In this document: piece after piece, positions 35,992 through 44,285 of the stretch | How positions within the stretch are numbered: the stretch's first letter is position 1 | Layout of the letters: each line of letters begins with the position of its first letter | Assembly (NCBI GenBank): GCA_964352985.1 | Contig: CAYGUK010000012.1 | Location: 1 to 55,441 of the forward strand | From: CAYGUK01 sp964352985 | GTDB lineage: Bacteria; Pseudomonadota; Gammaproteobacteria; JAHCLG01 | Direction of reading: 5' to 3' | DNA length: 55,441 nucleotides | Translations under genes and position numbers: made by a program | The notes under the pieces: model-generated | What the model was told of the DNA's origin: nothing | The model's input: only the letters and a program-made list of their open reading frames with translations | The model's database searches: none

Positions 35992-37032
35992 TTAGCGAAG
36001 TCCTGAGGTAGTTGGTGTCGCTGCTTTTGATGACGGGTCAGCTTTATCATTTGCCTGTTTTAAAAATTGTTCGTGAATTTGAGTTAAACACGAGGACAAG
36101 TTACGGTGAAATGAAACGGAGAATGACTCAGAGATAAAAGAGTAATGATGATAAGTTTGAGTAATGGGTTTATTTTGATTTAGATAATCAGTAATAAGCG
36201 CAGAAATAGTCGTCACACATTGTTGTATAAAATCATTCTGACAAAGTAACGGATCACAATTAAGACGAGAAAAAAGTTTTTCGAATATTCGAAAATAAAT
36301 ATCTTTTATGCGGCAACGAGTAGAGCGTGTAACATGATCAAAATGATGATAAATGTTAACGTTGCAACAACGAAGTTTAAAAATAAGTTCATGACAAAAT
36401 TCTTTGAGAGTTAACGTTCTATTTTGAGGTAAGTCTTCAGCGGCGCGCTTTTTTTCAGCTTCTTGGAAAAATGCTGAGGAACTCAGTTTATTTGTTTGAG
36501 GTTCTGGTTTCATTAATAAAGGGTGGGCGGCGAAAAATAAATATTCAAGTAGCGGGATTTTTTCTATTTTAATCGGATAAAAAATAGGATAACCGAAAAA
36601 TCGCGTAGTAAATCCAATAATTTGCAATAATTTGGAACGATGATTTGATCGTAATTGTAAATTAGCGTCAGTTGAATCAAATAAACATGAATAATTACAT
36701 TTATCTAACTGCTTTGTGATTTCGATAGAAATACATTTTTTTAAAAAATGAAGAAGTTGACCAAAATGATTTTCTTTATCGAGTGATTTTGAAATTTGAG
36801 TTAATACGCGTTGTTCCATTGGAACATGGTTATGATCGACATCCAAAATAAATGAAAAAGCATCTTCAATTAAATTATTATATAAATCTGTTATATGTTG
36901 TAGATCGCTTTGTTCATTCCGGCACAAGTGAATTAAATAATGATGAGAAAAAATGACATGCTTAATGTCGATATATTTTATAATCCGCTGGGCAATTTGT
37001 TGATTAATCGGTCTTTGTAATAGACTCGCCAT
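35992..37032 (-). CDS. Orphan helical protein, possible effector
   Basis: 346 residues, soluble and helical, with a good AAGG before the start ATG. It is rich in His, Gln, Cys and Leu (for example HVIFSHHYLIHLC, TKQLDKCNYSCLF). No signal peptide, membrane helix or enzyme motif is visible. The C-terminus is low-complexity (KADPSSKAATPTTS). Its neighbours are umuD and, divergently, the RND pump. I do not recognise a family. Its look resembles the orphans at 21378 and 44286. Confidence 0.6.
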   Translation of the reverse strand: MASLLQRPINQQIAQRIIKYIDIKHVIFSHHYLIHLCRNEQSDLQHITDLYNNLIEDAFSFILDVDHNHVPMEQRVLTQISKSLDKENHFGQLLHFLKKCISIEITKQLDKCNYSCLFDSTDANLQLRSNHRSKLLQIIGFTTRFFGYPIFYPIKIEKIPLLEYLFFAAHPLLMKPEPQTNKLSSSAFFQEAEKKRAAEDLPQNRTLTLKEFCHELIFKLRCCNVNIYHHFDHVTRSTRCRIKDIYFRIFEKLFSRLNCDPLLCQNDFIQQCVTTISALITDYLNQNKPITQTYHHYSFISESFSVSFHRNLSSCLTQIHEQFLKQANDKADPSSKAATPTTSGLR

Positions 37033-37143
37033 GATAAACCTTATTATTTTTATTCGATCATAGTGATTATTTTGATTTGAATAAAATAATATACCTATTG
37101 CAATAAAAGACTATCTGAGAAAACTAAGGGTAAATAGACAATA

Positions 37144-37160
37144 AGTCTACTCAATAGACT
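37144..37160 (+). promoter_or_regulatory. Small palindrome upstream of the RND operon
   Basis: AGTCTA-CTCAA-TAGACT is a perfect 6-bp inverted repeat about 100 bases before the adaptor start, in the divergent 225-base gap. It could be an operator, but no regulator gene is adjacent to link to it. Confidence 0.3.
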
Positions 37161-37257
37161 GAGTATCAAATAAAACAAAATGCGATAAGTTGACTAGTAA
37201 TGACTAGCTAAAATGAAATAGAATAAAGCCTATTATAAGTCAATAGTTTAGGTTAGG

Positions 37258-38331
37258 ATGACGAAAAAAATAATATTGACAGTAGCGGGATTGGTTGTCA
37301 TTGCATTAGTGATTTTAGCCATTTATTTTATTTTCATTAATAAAGCACCTACCGCTCACAAGAGTGGCGCACAATTTCAAGTGCCGGTCACGGTCACGTC
37401 TGTGAACAAACAAGCTGTTACCAATACCATCGATGCGTTGGGTACGACAGTTGCCTTTGAATCAGTGACAGTGACAGCCAATGTCACTGAAGTGGTGAAA
37501 ACGATTTATTTCGAAGATGGTGAGTTTGTCAAAAAAGGACAATTGCTGGTAAAACTAGATGAAGAAGAAGAACAAGCCAAACTCGATGATGCAAATGCCA
37601 GATTACAAAATGCTGAAAAAAGTTTTGATCGAACATCAAAACTCCGGGGCAATAATTTTATTGCGCAGTCACAACACGATCAAGCGGTGGCTGATTTAAA
37701 TTCAGCAAAAGCCAAAGTTAATGAAATTCAAGCCACCATTGCAGATAGAACCATTCTCGCGCCGTTTGCTGGCGTATTGGGTTTTAGAAAAATTAGTCCA
37801 GGCGCATTAATTCAACCCGGTACACCAATTGTTACCATTGATCAAATTACGCCGATTAAAGTTGATTTTACTTTATCAGAAAAATATTTCAGCGAAATTT
37901 ATAAAGACCAACAAGTCGAAGCAACATCGATTGCCTTTCCCAACAAAACATTCGAAGGCAAAATCGCCACAATCAATGCGAGAATTGATCCCGCAACGCG
38001 TTCTTTCACAGTGAGAGCAAATTTTCCCAACCAAGATTTATTATTAAAGCCAGGATTATTATTAAATATTAAAATTAAATTTAAACCAACGATGGCATTA
38101 GTGATCCCGGAAGATGCTATTGTTCTAAAGAAAAATAAAAAATATGTTTTTGTCGTCAATAAAGATAACACAGTGACAGAACAACCCATTGTCATCGGCA
38201 AACGTTATCATGGTAAGGTCACCATTTTGCAAGGACTTAAAGCAGGGGACAGTATTGTGCTTGATGGTGGTTTTAAATTAGCAAATGGTCAGCAAGTCAA
38301 CGTAGTAACTGAAAACAAAAAGAGGGAATAA
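37258..38331 (+). CDS. RND efflux periplasmic adaptor (MFP) subunit
   Basis: 357 residues. N-terminal helix (ILTVAGLVVIALVILAIYF) anchors it in the inner membrane; there is no lipobox cysteine. Next comes a beta-barrel/lipoyl part (VTVTANVTEVVKTIYFEDGEFVKKGQ, with the complementary half TILAPFAGVLGFRKISPGA). A helical hairpin at about 105-160 should touch the outer-membrane channel, and the C-terminal membrane-proximal domain contains AIVLKKNKKYVFVV. It bridges the pump at 38331 and an outer-membrane channel not encoded here. Its stop overlaps the pump start (TAATG). Confidence 0.94.
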   Translation: MTKKIILTVAGLVVIALVILAIYFIFINKAPTAHKSGAQFQVPVTVTSVNKQAVTNTIDALGTTVAFESVTVTANVTEVVKTIYFEDGEFVKKGQLLVKLDEEEEQAKLDDANARLQNAEKSFDRTSKLRGNNFIAQSQHDQAVADLNSAKAKVNEIQATIADRTILAPFAGVLGFRKISPGALIQPGTPIVTIDQITPIKVDFTLSEKYFSEIYKDQQVEATSIAFPNKTFEGKIATINARIDPATRSFTVRANFPNQDLLLKPGLLLNIKIKFKPTMALVIPEDAIVLKKNKKYVFVVNKDNTVTEQPIVIGKRYHGKVTILQGLKAGDSIVLDGGFKLANGQQVNVVTENKKRE

Positions 38332-41300
38332 TGTGGATATCTGATATTTCAGTTAAACATCCAGTTTTTGCTATTGTGGTTAATTTGTTATTAGTCACGT
38401 TTGGGCTAATTACCTTAAATCGTTTAGCATTACGAGAATATCCTGCCATTGATCCACCGATTGTTTCGATTAATACGAGTTATCCTGGAGCGTCGGCTAA
38501 TACGGTTGAAACGCGAATTACCAAAGTATTAGAAGATAGAATTAGTGGTATTGAAGGTATTACCTATATCGAGTCCAGTAGCCAAGATGGTTTTTCCACT
38601 ATTAATATTGAATTTAGTTTAAAACGAAATATTGATAATGCGGCCAATGATGTGCGAGAACGCATCAGTCGCGTGTTACCCGAATTACCAGAAGATGCTG
38701 ATCCACCCGAAATTTATAAAGCAGATGCCGATAACGATGTGATCATGTGGCTTAATTTTGCGAGCAGTCATATGAATCGGTTACAGTTAACCGATTACGC
38801 CGAGCGCTATATCGTGGATCAATTATCAGTGTTGGATGGTGTTGCTCGAGTCAGAATCGGTGGTGAAAAACGTTATGCCATGCGGATTTGGTTAAATAAA
38901 ACTGCAATGGCGGCAAGAGATATCACGTTAAGCGATATTGAATTAGCATTGCGGGCAAATAATATCGAATTACCCGGTGGCCGAATTGAATCAAATTCAC
39001 GTGATTTTACTGTTCGTGTGTTAAGAAAATTTGAAACGCCAGATGATTTTTCAAAACTTGTGATTAGGCGCGATCCTAATGGACATTTAATTCGACTCGG
39101 TGATTTAGCTAAAATTCAAATCGCAGCGGAAAAAAGACGCACACAATTACGAGGTAATGGCGAAGATATGATTGGTCTTGGTATTATCAAACAATCAAAT
39201 GCCAATACCTTAGAAGTAGCCAGTGCGGTAGAGAAAAAAATAACCGCTTTACAAAAAACATTGCCGAAAGGATTAAAACTCATCAATAGCTTTGACACCT
39301 CCGTTTTTGTGCGAGAAGCAATTGAAAGTGTGTTTGTGACATTTTTAATTGCATTGGTATTAGTGATTATTGTTATTTATTTATTTTTAGGAAAAATATC
39401 CACGGTCATTATCCCTGCAGTCACCATTCCTGTTTCTGTGATTGCCACGGGAATTATTTTATATTTATTAGGATATTCCTTAAATTTATTAACCTTATTA
39501 GCGTTGGTGTTGGCCATTGGCTTAGTGGTCGATGATTCAATTGTCGTGTTAGAAAATATTGCGAGACGTAAAGATAATGGCGAATCAAGTTTAACCGCTA
39601 GCTATAGGGGAACACGGCAAGTTGGGTTTGCGGTGATTGCCACAACCTTAGTTTTATTAGCGATATTTATTCCTATTTCATTATTTCAAGGTAACGTAGG
39701 ACGTTTGTTTACTGAATTTGCTTTTACACTTTCTGCTGCAGTTGTTTTTTCTAGTATTGTGGCATTAACATTAACGCCTGTCATGAGTAGTTTTATTTTA
39801 AAATATAAAACGAAAACGACGCGTATCGAAAAAATCACGCAAATGATCGATAAAAAATTACAGCAATATTATCATCGTATATTAGTTTGGAGTTTAAACA
39901 ATAAAAAAATATGGGTCGGTCTATTCATTTTAATTTCAGCGACCGCTTATATTATATATCAATATGTTCCGCAAGAATTAGTCCCAACCGAAGATCGTGG
40001 CGCGTTTTTTGTTTTAGTGAAAGGACCAGAAGGTGCAAGCTTTAGCTACATGCAAAATTACATGCAAAAAGTTGAAGATACATTAATGCCTTTAGTCAAT
40101 AAAAAAGACGCGACAAGAGTCTTAACCATTGTGCCCCAAGGATTTGGTCGATCAGATGCGGCAAACAGTGGCTTTGGAATTGTTGTGATGTCGCCTTGGG
40201 ATGAACGTAGTATTAGCACGCAACAAGCGATTGCGAGTGTGCAAGGACAATTATTTTCAATGCCTGGCATTCAAGCTTTTCCGATTATGCGATCTGGTAT
40301 TGCAAATAATGGCTTAAGACAACAAGTGCAATTTGTCATTGGTGGTACGGATTTTAAACAATTAGCTGAATGGCGAGATATTATTTTGCAGCATGCAAAA
40401 GAAAATAAGAAATTAATTAATCTTGATAGTGATTATCAAGAAACAACACCACAATTAATTATTGATATTAATAAGGACCGCGCAGCAGAATTAGGCGTTC
40501 CGATAAGAGATATTGGACGTACCTTAGAAACCTTACTCGGAGGTCGAAAAGTAACAACTTATATTGATAATGATGAAGAATATGATGTGATTTTAGAATT
40601 AAATTTACAACAAAAGAAAACACCGAATGACATCAATAATATTTATGTGCGTTCCACGACAACAAATAAACTTATTCCGTTAGATAATTTAGTGACGTTT
40701 AAAGAAGTCAACGCGGCGAATTCACTCAATCGTTATAATCGATTACGTTCTATCACGATTAGTGGATCATTAGCGCCAGGTTATACGTTGGATGAGGCAT
40801 TAAAATATTTACGTCATATCGCTTTTAAATATCTTCCGCCAAGTGTATCGATTGATTATAAAGGTAACTCAAGAGAGTATGTTGACTCGGGTTCGCAAAT
40901 TTTGTTTATTTTTTCTTTAGCATTGGTCGTGATGTTTTTAGTTTTAGCAGCATTGTTTGGCAGTTTTATTCATCCCATCATCATTATATTAACGGCACCA
41001 CTCGCTATAACCGGGGCGTTGTTAGGTTTATATGTGAGTGGGTCAAGTTTAAATATTTACAGTAAAATTGGTATTATCATGTTGATGGGATTATCCGCTA
41101 AAAATGGTATTTTGATTGTGGAATTTATTAATCAATTACGTGAGCAAAAACACGAATTTATCGATGCGATTATTAACGCCTCCTGTCTTCGTTTACGTCC
41201 AATTTTAATGACGGCAATTTCGACGATATTTGGCGCGATTCCCTTGATTATTACCACGGGAGCGGGATCTGAAAGTCGGATCACCATTGGTATTGTGGTA

Positions 41301-41432
41301 TTTTCAGGAATACTATTTTCGACATTATTAACCTTATTTATTGTGCCCGTGTTTTATATGCTCTTTGCTAAAAACACGCTGCCCAGAAATTATTTTGCTA
41401 AGCAAATAGAAGTGATTGAAAAAGAACAATAG
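38331..41432 (+). CDS. RND efflux transporter permease (AcrB/MexB-like, HAE1)
   Basis: 1033 residues, normal length, twelve membrane helices with two large periplasmic loops. Proton-relay residues: Asp401-Asp402 in GLVVDDSIVVLEN (as AcrB 407/408) and Lys924 in GLSAKNGILIVEF (as AcrB Lys940). The N-terminal ISVKHPVFAIVVN and the IDPPIVSINTSYPGAS region are family-typical. The pump exports drugs, dyes or bile-like compounds from periplasm and membrane using the proton gradient. The tandem layout with the adaptor is complete except for the outer-membrane channel, which is probably encoded elsewhere. Confidence 0.95.
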   Translation: MWISDISVKHPVFAIVVNLLLVTFGLITLNRLALREYPAIDPPIVSINTSYPGASANTVETRITKVLEDRISGIEGITYIESSSQDGFSTINIEFSLKRNIDNAANDVRERISRVLPELPEDADPPEIYKADADNDVIMWLNFASSHMNRLQLTDYAERYIVDQLSVLDGVARVRIGGEKRYAMRIWLNKTAMAARDITLSDIELALRANNIELPGGRIESNSRDFTVRVLRKFETPDDFSKLVIRRDPNGHLIRLGDLAKIQIAAEKRRTQLRGNGEDMIGLGIIKQSNANTLEVASAVEKKITALQKTLPKGLKLINSFDTSVFVREAIESVFVTFLIALVLVIIVIYLFLGKISTVIIPAVTIPVSVIATGIILYLLGYSLNLLTLLALVLAIGLVVDDSIVVLENIARRKDNGESSLTASYRGTRQVGFAVIATTLVLLAIFIPISLFQGNVGRLFTEFAFTLSAAVVFSSIVALTLTPVMSSFILKYKTKTTRIEKITQMIDKKLQQYYHRILVWSLNNKKIWVGLFILISATAYIIYQYVPQELVPTEDRGAFFVLVKGPEGASFSYMQNYMQKVEDTLMPLVNKKDATRVLTIVPQGFGRSDAANSGFGIVVMSPWDERSISTQQAIASVQGQLFSMPGIQAFPIMRSGIANNGLRQQVQFVIGGTDFKQLAEWRDIILQHAKENKKLINLDSDYQETTPQLIIDINKDRAAELGVPIRDIGRTLETLLGGRKVTTYIDNDEEYDVILELNLQQKKTPNDINNIYVRSTTTNKLIPLDNLVTFKEVNAANSLNRYNRLRSITISGSLAPGYTLDEALKYLRHIAFKYLPPSVSIDYKGNSREYVDSGSQILFIFSLALVVMFLVLAALFGSFIHPIIIILTAPLAITGALLGLYVSGSSLNIYSKIGIIMLMGLSAKNGILIVEFINQLREQKHEFIDAIINASCLRLRPILMTAISTIFGAIPLIITTGAGSESRITIGIVVFSGILFSTLLTLFIVPVFYMLFAKNTLPRNYFAKQIEVIEKEQ

Positions 41433-41478
41433 ATGAGACTTTTATGCCTAAACATTTTTTCGTAAATTCTTACATTAG

Positions 41479-41547
41479 CAGGACTTACGCAAAACGAAGA
41501 TTATAACGAAGACCACGGACAAAAGCTGAAGTTTTGAGTAAGTCCTG
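41479..41547 (-). mobile_element. Miniature inverted-repeat element, short copy
   Basis: 69 bp with ends CAGGACTTACGCAAAAC and (one mismatch) GTTTTGAGTAAGTCCTG, flanked by ATTAG on both sides (41474-41478 and 41548-41552). It is the inverted, internally deleted version of 28350-28486. Its left end is 46 bases past the pump stop codon, and its right end is close to the 3' end of the small exported protein gene. Confidence 0.85.
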
Positions 41548-41556
41548 ATTAGATTG

Positions 41557-41784
41557 TTATGAAAATGCGCCTGTACCAACATAATGATGAGTATATTGTT
41601 TAGGTGTCGCAAAAACATGACCTTGATCGAATTTTGGTAATAACTCTTGTGGCAACGCTTGCAATTGATCATTGACGGCTTCGATAGTTTTAGGACAAAC
41701 TCGAGCTGCAAGTGTGATACTTGGCAGTGAAACAAAGCCCGCTAACATAATTAAAGCAAGTGATTTTTTTGATAAAGTTAACAT
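41557..41784 (-). CDS. Small exported protein
   Basis: 75 residues beginning with a signal peptide (MLTLSKKSLALIMLAGFVSLPSITLAA) behind a strong AGGAGA. The mature 48 residues are soluble with one cysteine (RVCPKTIEAVNDQLQALP) and a Tyr/His-rich end (QYTHHYVGTG). No family is recognised. It lies nine bases from the miniature element. Confidence 0.7.
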   Translation of the reverse strand: MLTLSKKSLALIMLAGFVSLPSITLAARVCPKTIEAVNDQLQALPQELLPKFDQGHVFATPKQYTHHYVGTGAFS

Positions 41785-41994
41785 AAATATCTCCTAAATG
41801 AATTATTAGAATTGTGTTATTGAAGTCATGCTCATTTATTGCAATTAAACAAAGTTCACTCGTTATGTTATGATTGTTAACGTTCGCTTAGGCAATTATT
41901 AGTTTTATTGATAATGATCAAAGAATCTTCGCCAAAGCTTGTTGATGCATTACACTTAAAAACCTGTATATTTTAACGCTTTTTATAGGAGAAT

Positions 41995-42564
41995 ATGATG
42001 AATACGATGCTTTTAGTGATTGATTTTATCAATGAGATTATCCATCCTGAGGGTAAAATTAATAGCTGCGCCAATTATGTCAACGAGTACCATGTGATCG
42101 AAAAAGCCAATCAAGCGATTTCACACGCGCGTAAAAATAATTATTTAATTGCACATGTTAAAGTGGGATTTGATAAACATTATCAACTTTGCCCTAAGAA
42201 TTCTCCAATGTTTGCTAACGCTGAAAAATTTAAAGCATTGATGCTTGATACTTGGGGTTGCGAATTTCATCAAGATGTTGATGTGCAAGAAAAAGATTTA
42301 ATTATTATAAAACATCGAGTGAGCGCACTTTATGCGACGTCTTTATCGACTATTTTAACAGCAAATAAAATTTCACATGTTTATTTGTGTGGCGTCTCGA
42401 CGAATATGGCGATTGATACCACTACACGAGAACTCCATGATCGCGATTATCAAGTTTCGATTATTCAAGATGCTTGTGGTGCCGCTAATCAAGAAATGCA
42501 TCAAGCTAGTTTAGCCACTCTTCAACGAATAGCGAGTATTATTACTGTCGATGACTTAGGATAA
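41995..42564 (+). CDS. Isochorismatase-fold hydrolase-like protein
   Basis: 189 residues (ATG 41995, or 41998) with a cysteine-hydrolase fold: Asp10 in LLVIDFINEI and Lys106 in IIIKHRVSALYATSL. The loop that carries the nucleophile in nicotinamidases (G-x-x-T-x-x-C) reads GVSTNMAIDTT, with Ala139 instead of Cys. So it is not a standard nicotinamidase or N-carbamoyl hydrolase; isochorismatase itself and PhzD also do without the Cys. Function is open. It is a lone gene behind TATAGGAG, followed by a set of three hairpins. Confidence 0.8.
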   Translation: MMNTMLLVIDFINEIIHPEGKINSCANYVNEYHVIEKANQAISHARKNNYLIAHVKVGFDKHYQLCPKNSPMFANAEKFKALMLDTWGCEFHQDVDVQEKDLIIIKHRVSALYATSLSTILTANKISHVYLCGVSTNMAIDTTTRELHDRDYQVSIIQDACGAANQEMHQASLATLQRIASIITVDDLG

Positions 42565-42672
42565 CGTTTCGCATATTAATCTTGATTAAAAATAAAGGTA
42601 ACTAGTCACCAAATTTAAGCTAAAACGTAGAAACGCTGAAAAGAACAGAGTTTCCTTACGTGATGGGGATTC

Positions 42673-42771
42673 TTAAGGGGAGAATCGCGATTCTACCCTT
42701 AAGTGCCGTTAACCTGGCTTTGCCAGGTTAGGCAGTATTATCAGGGGAACTATTCAGCATTTATGCTGAAT
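42673..42771. other. Cluster of three hairpins downstream of the isochorismatase-like gene
   Basis: Three inverted repeats in 99 bases. First, TTAAGGG / CCCTTAA around the palindrome AGAATCGCGATTCT (42673-42702). Second, AACCTGGC-TTT-GCCAGGTT (42711-42729), a strong 8-bp hairpin. Third, ATTCAGCAT-TT-ATGCTGAAT (42752-42771). They occupy the 305-base gap before the SRPBCC-MarR operon. They may be a structured RNA, REP-like repeats or two terminators in series; none carries a long U-tract. No gene is seen in the gap. Confidence 0.5.
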
Positions 42772-42812
42772 ACAAATAAAGTTTAGTTTTTAACAGCTGA
42801 AAAAAGAAGTTA

Positions 42813-42849
42813 TTGACATCTTTTATTTTAGTAAGTAAACTTACTAAAA
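42813..42849 (+). promoter_or_regulatory. Promoter with overlapping 24-bp palindromic operator (MarR type)
   Basis: A perfect -35 TTGACA (42813-42818), a 17-base spacer and -10 TAAACT (42836-42841), 21 bases before the SRPBCC start codon region. Over the spacer and -10 lies an uninterrupted palindrome TTTTAGTAAGT-AA-ACTTACTAAAA (42826-42849). MarR-family dimers bind such palindromes. As the second gene of this operon encodes a MarR protein, autorepression is the simplest reading. Confidence 0.7.
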
Positions 42850-42869
42850 AATCAAGGTGAGAATTTATC

Positions 42870-43295
42870 ATGTATGAAAAACATTATAGTGCTATTGCAA
42901 AAGATGTGTTGCCAGCGCAAATCTGGGCATTATGGTCTGATCTTAGTAAAAGATCTATTTGGGATGATGATACGGAATGGGCAAAAATGGATGGCCCATT
43001 TTGTGTGGGGAATACTTTTTATTTTAAACCCATCGGTGGACCAAAATTAAAAATGACGATTACTGAATGCACGCCTAATACTTCGTTTACCGATTGTTAC
43101 AAGTTACCCTTGGCCAAACTTTTTGGTATCCACGAAATGAAACCCATTGAAGAAGGATTATTGCTTACCACTACAATTAAAGTGGTGGGACCATTAACGT
43201 GGTTATGGTCTAAAATACTGGCTAATAAAATCGTAGCGACACTACCTAGACAAACTGAATTACTTATTAAGGCAGCAAAATCACAACATGAATAA
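42870..43295 (+). CDS. SRPBCC (polyketide cyclase/START-like) family protein
   Basis: 141 residues with the helix-grip pattern of SRPBCC proteins: N-terminal strand EKHYSAIAKDVLPAQIWALWSDLSKRSIWDDD, a glycine loop KPIGGPKLKMTITE, and a long C-terminal helix. They bind hydrophobic ligands in a deep pocket and some act as ligand sinks or cyclases. It is coupled (8-base overlap) with the MarR-type regulator downstream, so it may bind or modify the inducer. Function is otherwise unknown. Confidence 0.85.
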   Translation: MYEKHYSAIAKDVLPAQIWALWSDLSKRSIWDDDTEWAKMDGPFCVGNTFYFKPIGGPKLKMTITECTPNTSFTDCYKLPLAKLFGIHEMKPIEEGLLLTTTIKVVGPLTWLWSKILANKIVATLPRQTELLIKAAKSQHE

Positions 43296-43740
43296 ACAAA
43301 AATCGATGAAAACTTTATATAAGCATCCTACTGAAAGTCCGGGTTATTTGTTGTGGCGTCTAACGACAAATTGGCAACAACAATTACGGCAAGCATTACT
43401 CCCTTTAGAGTTAACCCATGTGCAATTTGTTTTTCTTGCTTGTTTGCAGTGGCTAACGTCTCAAGATGAAAAAAATATCACGCAAAGTCATGTCGCAAAA
43501 CTCGCTGGTCTTGATAAAATGGTGATATCCGATACCACAAAAAAATTAATGGCCAAAAAATTAATTCTTCGCCACACACATAAAATTGATAATAGAGCGT
43601 TTACACTTAAAATAACTAAAGCAGGGCAAGATAAATTAAATCAAGCATTACCGTTAGTTGAACAAATTGATCTAAAATATTTTAAAGAAAACACACAAAA
43701 ATTTATTGATTTAAAAGAACTTGTCACCAACATAGATTAA
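43288..43740 (+). CDS. MarR-family transcriptional regulator
   Basis: 150 residues, winged-helix fold: N-terminal dimer helix (ESPGYLLWRLTTNWQQQLRQALLPLELTHVQFVFL), recognition helix area QSHVAKLAGLDKMVISDTTKKLMAKKLI, and the wing DNRAFTLKITKAGQ. MarR proteins repress drug- or ligand-response genes until a small molecule binds. It is the second gene of its operon, controlled by the palindromic promoter at 42813. It could also act on nearby genes such as the efflux operon at 37258, which is speculation. Confidence 0.92.
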   Translation: MNKQKSMKTLYKHPTESPGYLLWRLTTNWQQQLRQALLPLELTHVQFVFLACLQWLTSQDEKNITQSHVAKLAGLDKMVISDTTKKLMAKKLILRHTHKIDNRAFTLKITKAGQDKLNQALPLVEQIDLKYFKENTQKFIDLKELVTNID

Positions 43741-43746
43741 ATTTTG

Positions 43747-44121
43747 TCAGGTAGTGATTCCCATAGGAGAGTAATCGCTTGATGGTGCTGAGGGCGGAGG
43801 TGGTGGTTTGTGATCATCAAATTTATTCGAACATTTTTGCTTAGTATTAAGTAGAAGAGCCATATACAGAAAAAATAATCTAAGAGAATGGCGTTGTCCA
43901 TTAGTGGAAATTCGTACTTGATCATTATCAATAGTCACATTAAACGGCAATTTTTGAAAGTTATGACCACGTAAAATTAAGCCGTAATTGCCAAAAACAA
44001 GCCCTGACGGATCATATATTTCAAAACTGGCACGGCTAGATCTTAACCGAAATTGAGGACTTTGAAGTAACTCACTTGTTACTGTATTAAATGAATCTTT
44101 AGTTATAAAAAAACCGAACAT
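43747..44121 (-). CDS. Small orphan with polyproline tail
   Basis: 124 residues, with a beta-rich N-terminal part (FRLRSSRASFEIYDPSGLVFGNYGLI) and a hydrophobic stretch (LRLFFLYMALLL). A Pro-rich tail (KPPPPPSAPSSDYSP) of the kind that binds SH3 or WW domains in eukaryotes ends the protein. There is no signal peptide. It is convergent with the MarR gene, 6 bases apart, and downstream of the large orphan in the same direction. No family is recognised; an effector-like role is only a guess. Confidence 0.6.
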   Translation of the reverse strand: MFGFFITKDSFNTVTSELLQSPQFRLRSSRASFEIYDPSGLVFGNYGLILRGHNFQKLPFNVTIDNDQVRISTNGQRHSLRLFFLYMALLLNTKQKCSNKFDDHKPPPPPSAPSSDYSPMGITT

Positions 44122-44285
44122 GCATTACTTATTAATATTGTTATAAAAAGGAGTCATTGTAAAATATCTTTGCAACAGGAAGTAATGGCAAATTTTACTG
44201 AAAAACACGGAGATAATTTAATTTATAAATTGCTATAGCATAAATACCCATTAAAATGCTGATATAAAATATAGTTGATCATCCG

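Noticed and set aside
37141..37215. Short repeated GACTA/TAGAC motifs as a CRISPR-like array
   Set aside because: The units are short, irregular and without spacers of even length; no cas gene is present. Only a small palindrome is kept.
41475..41735. 86-codon open frame on the minus strand
   Set aside because: It covers the short miniature element and the small exported protein gene in another frame; the latter has a signal peptide and a good ribosome site.
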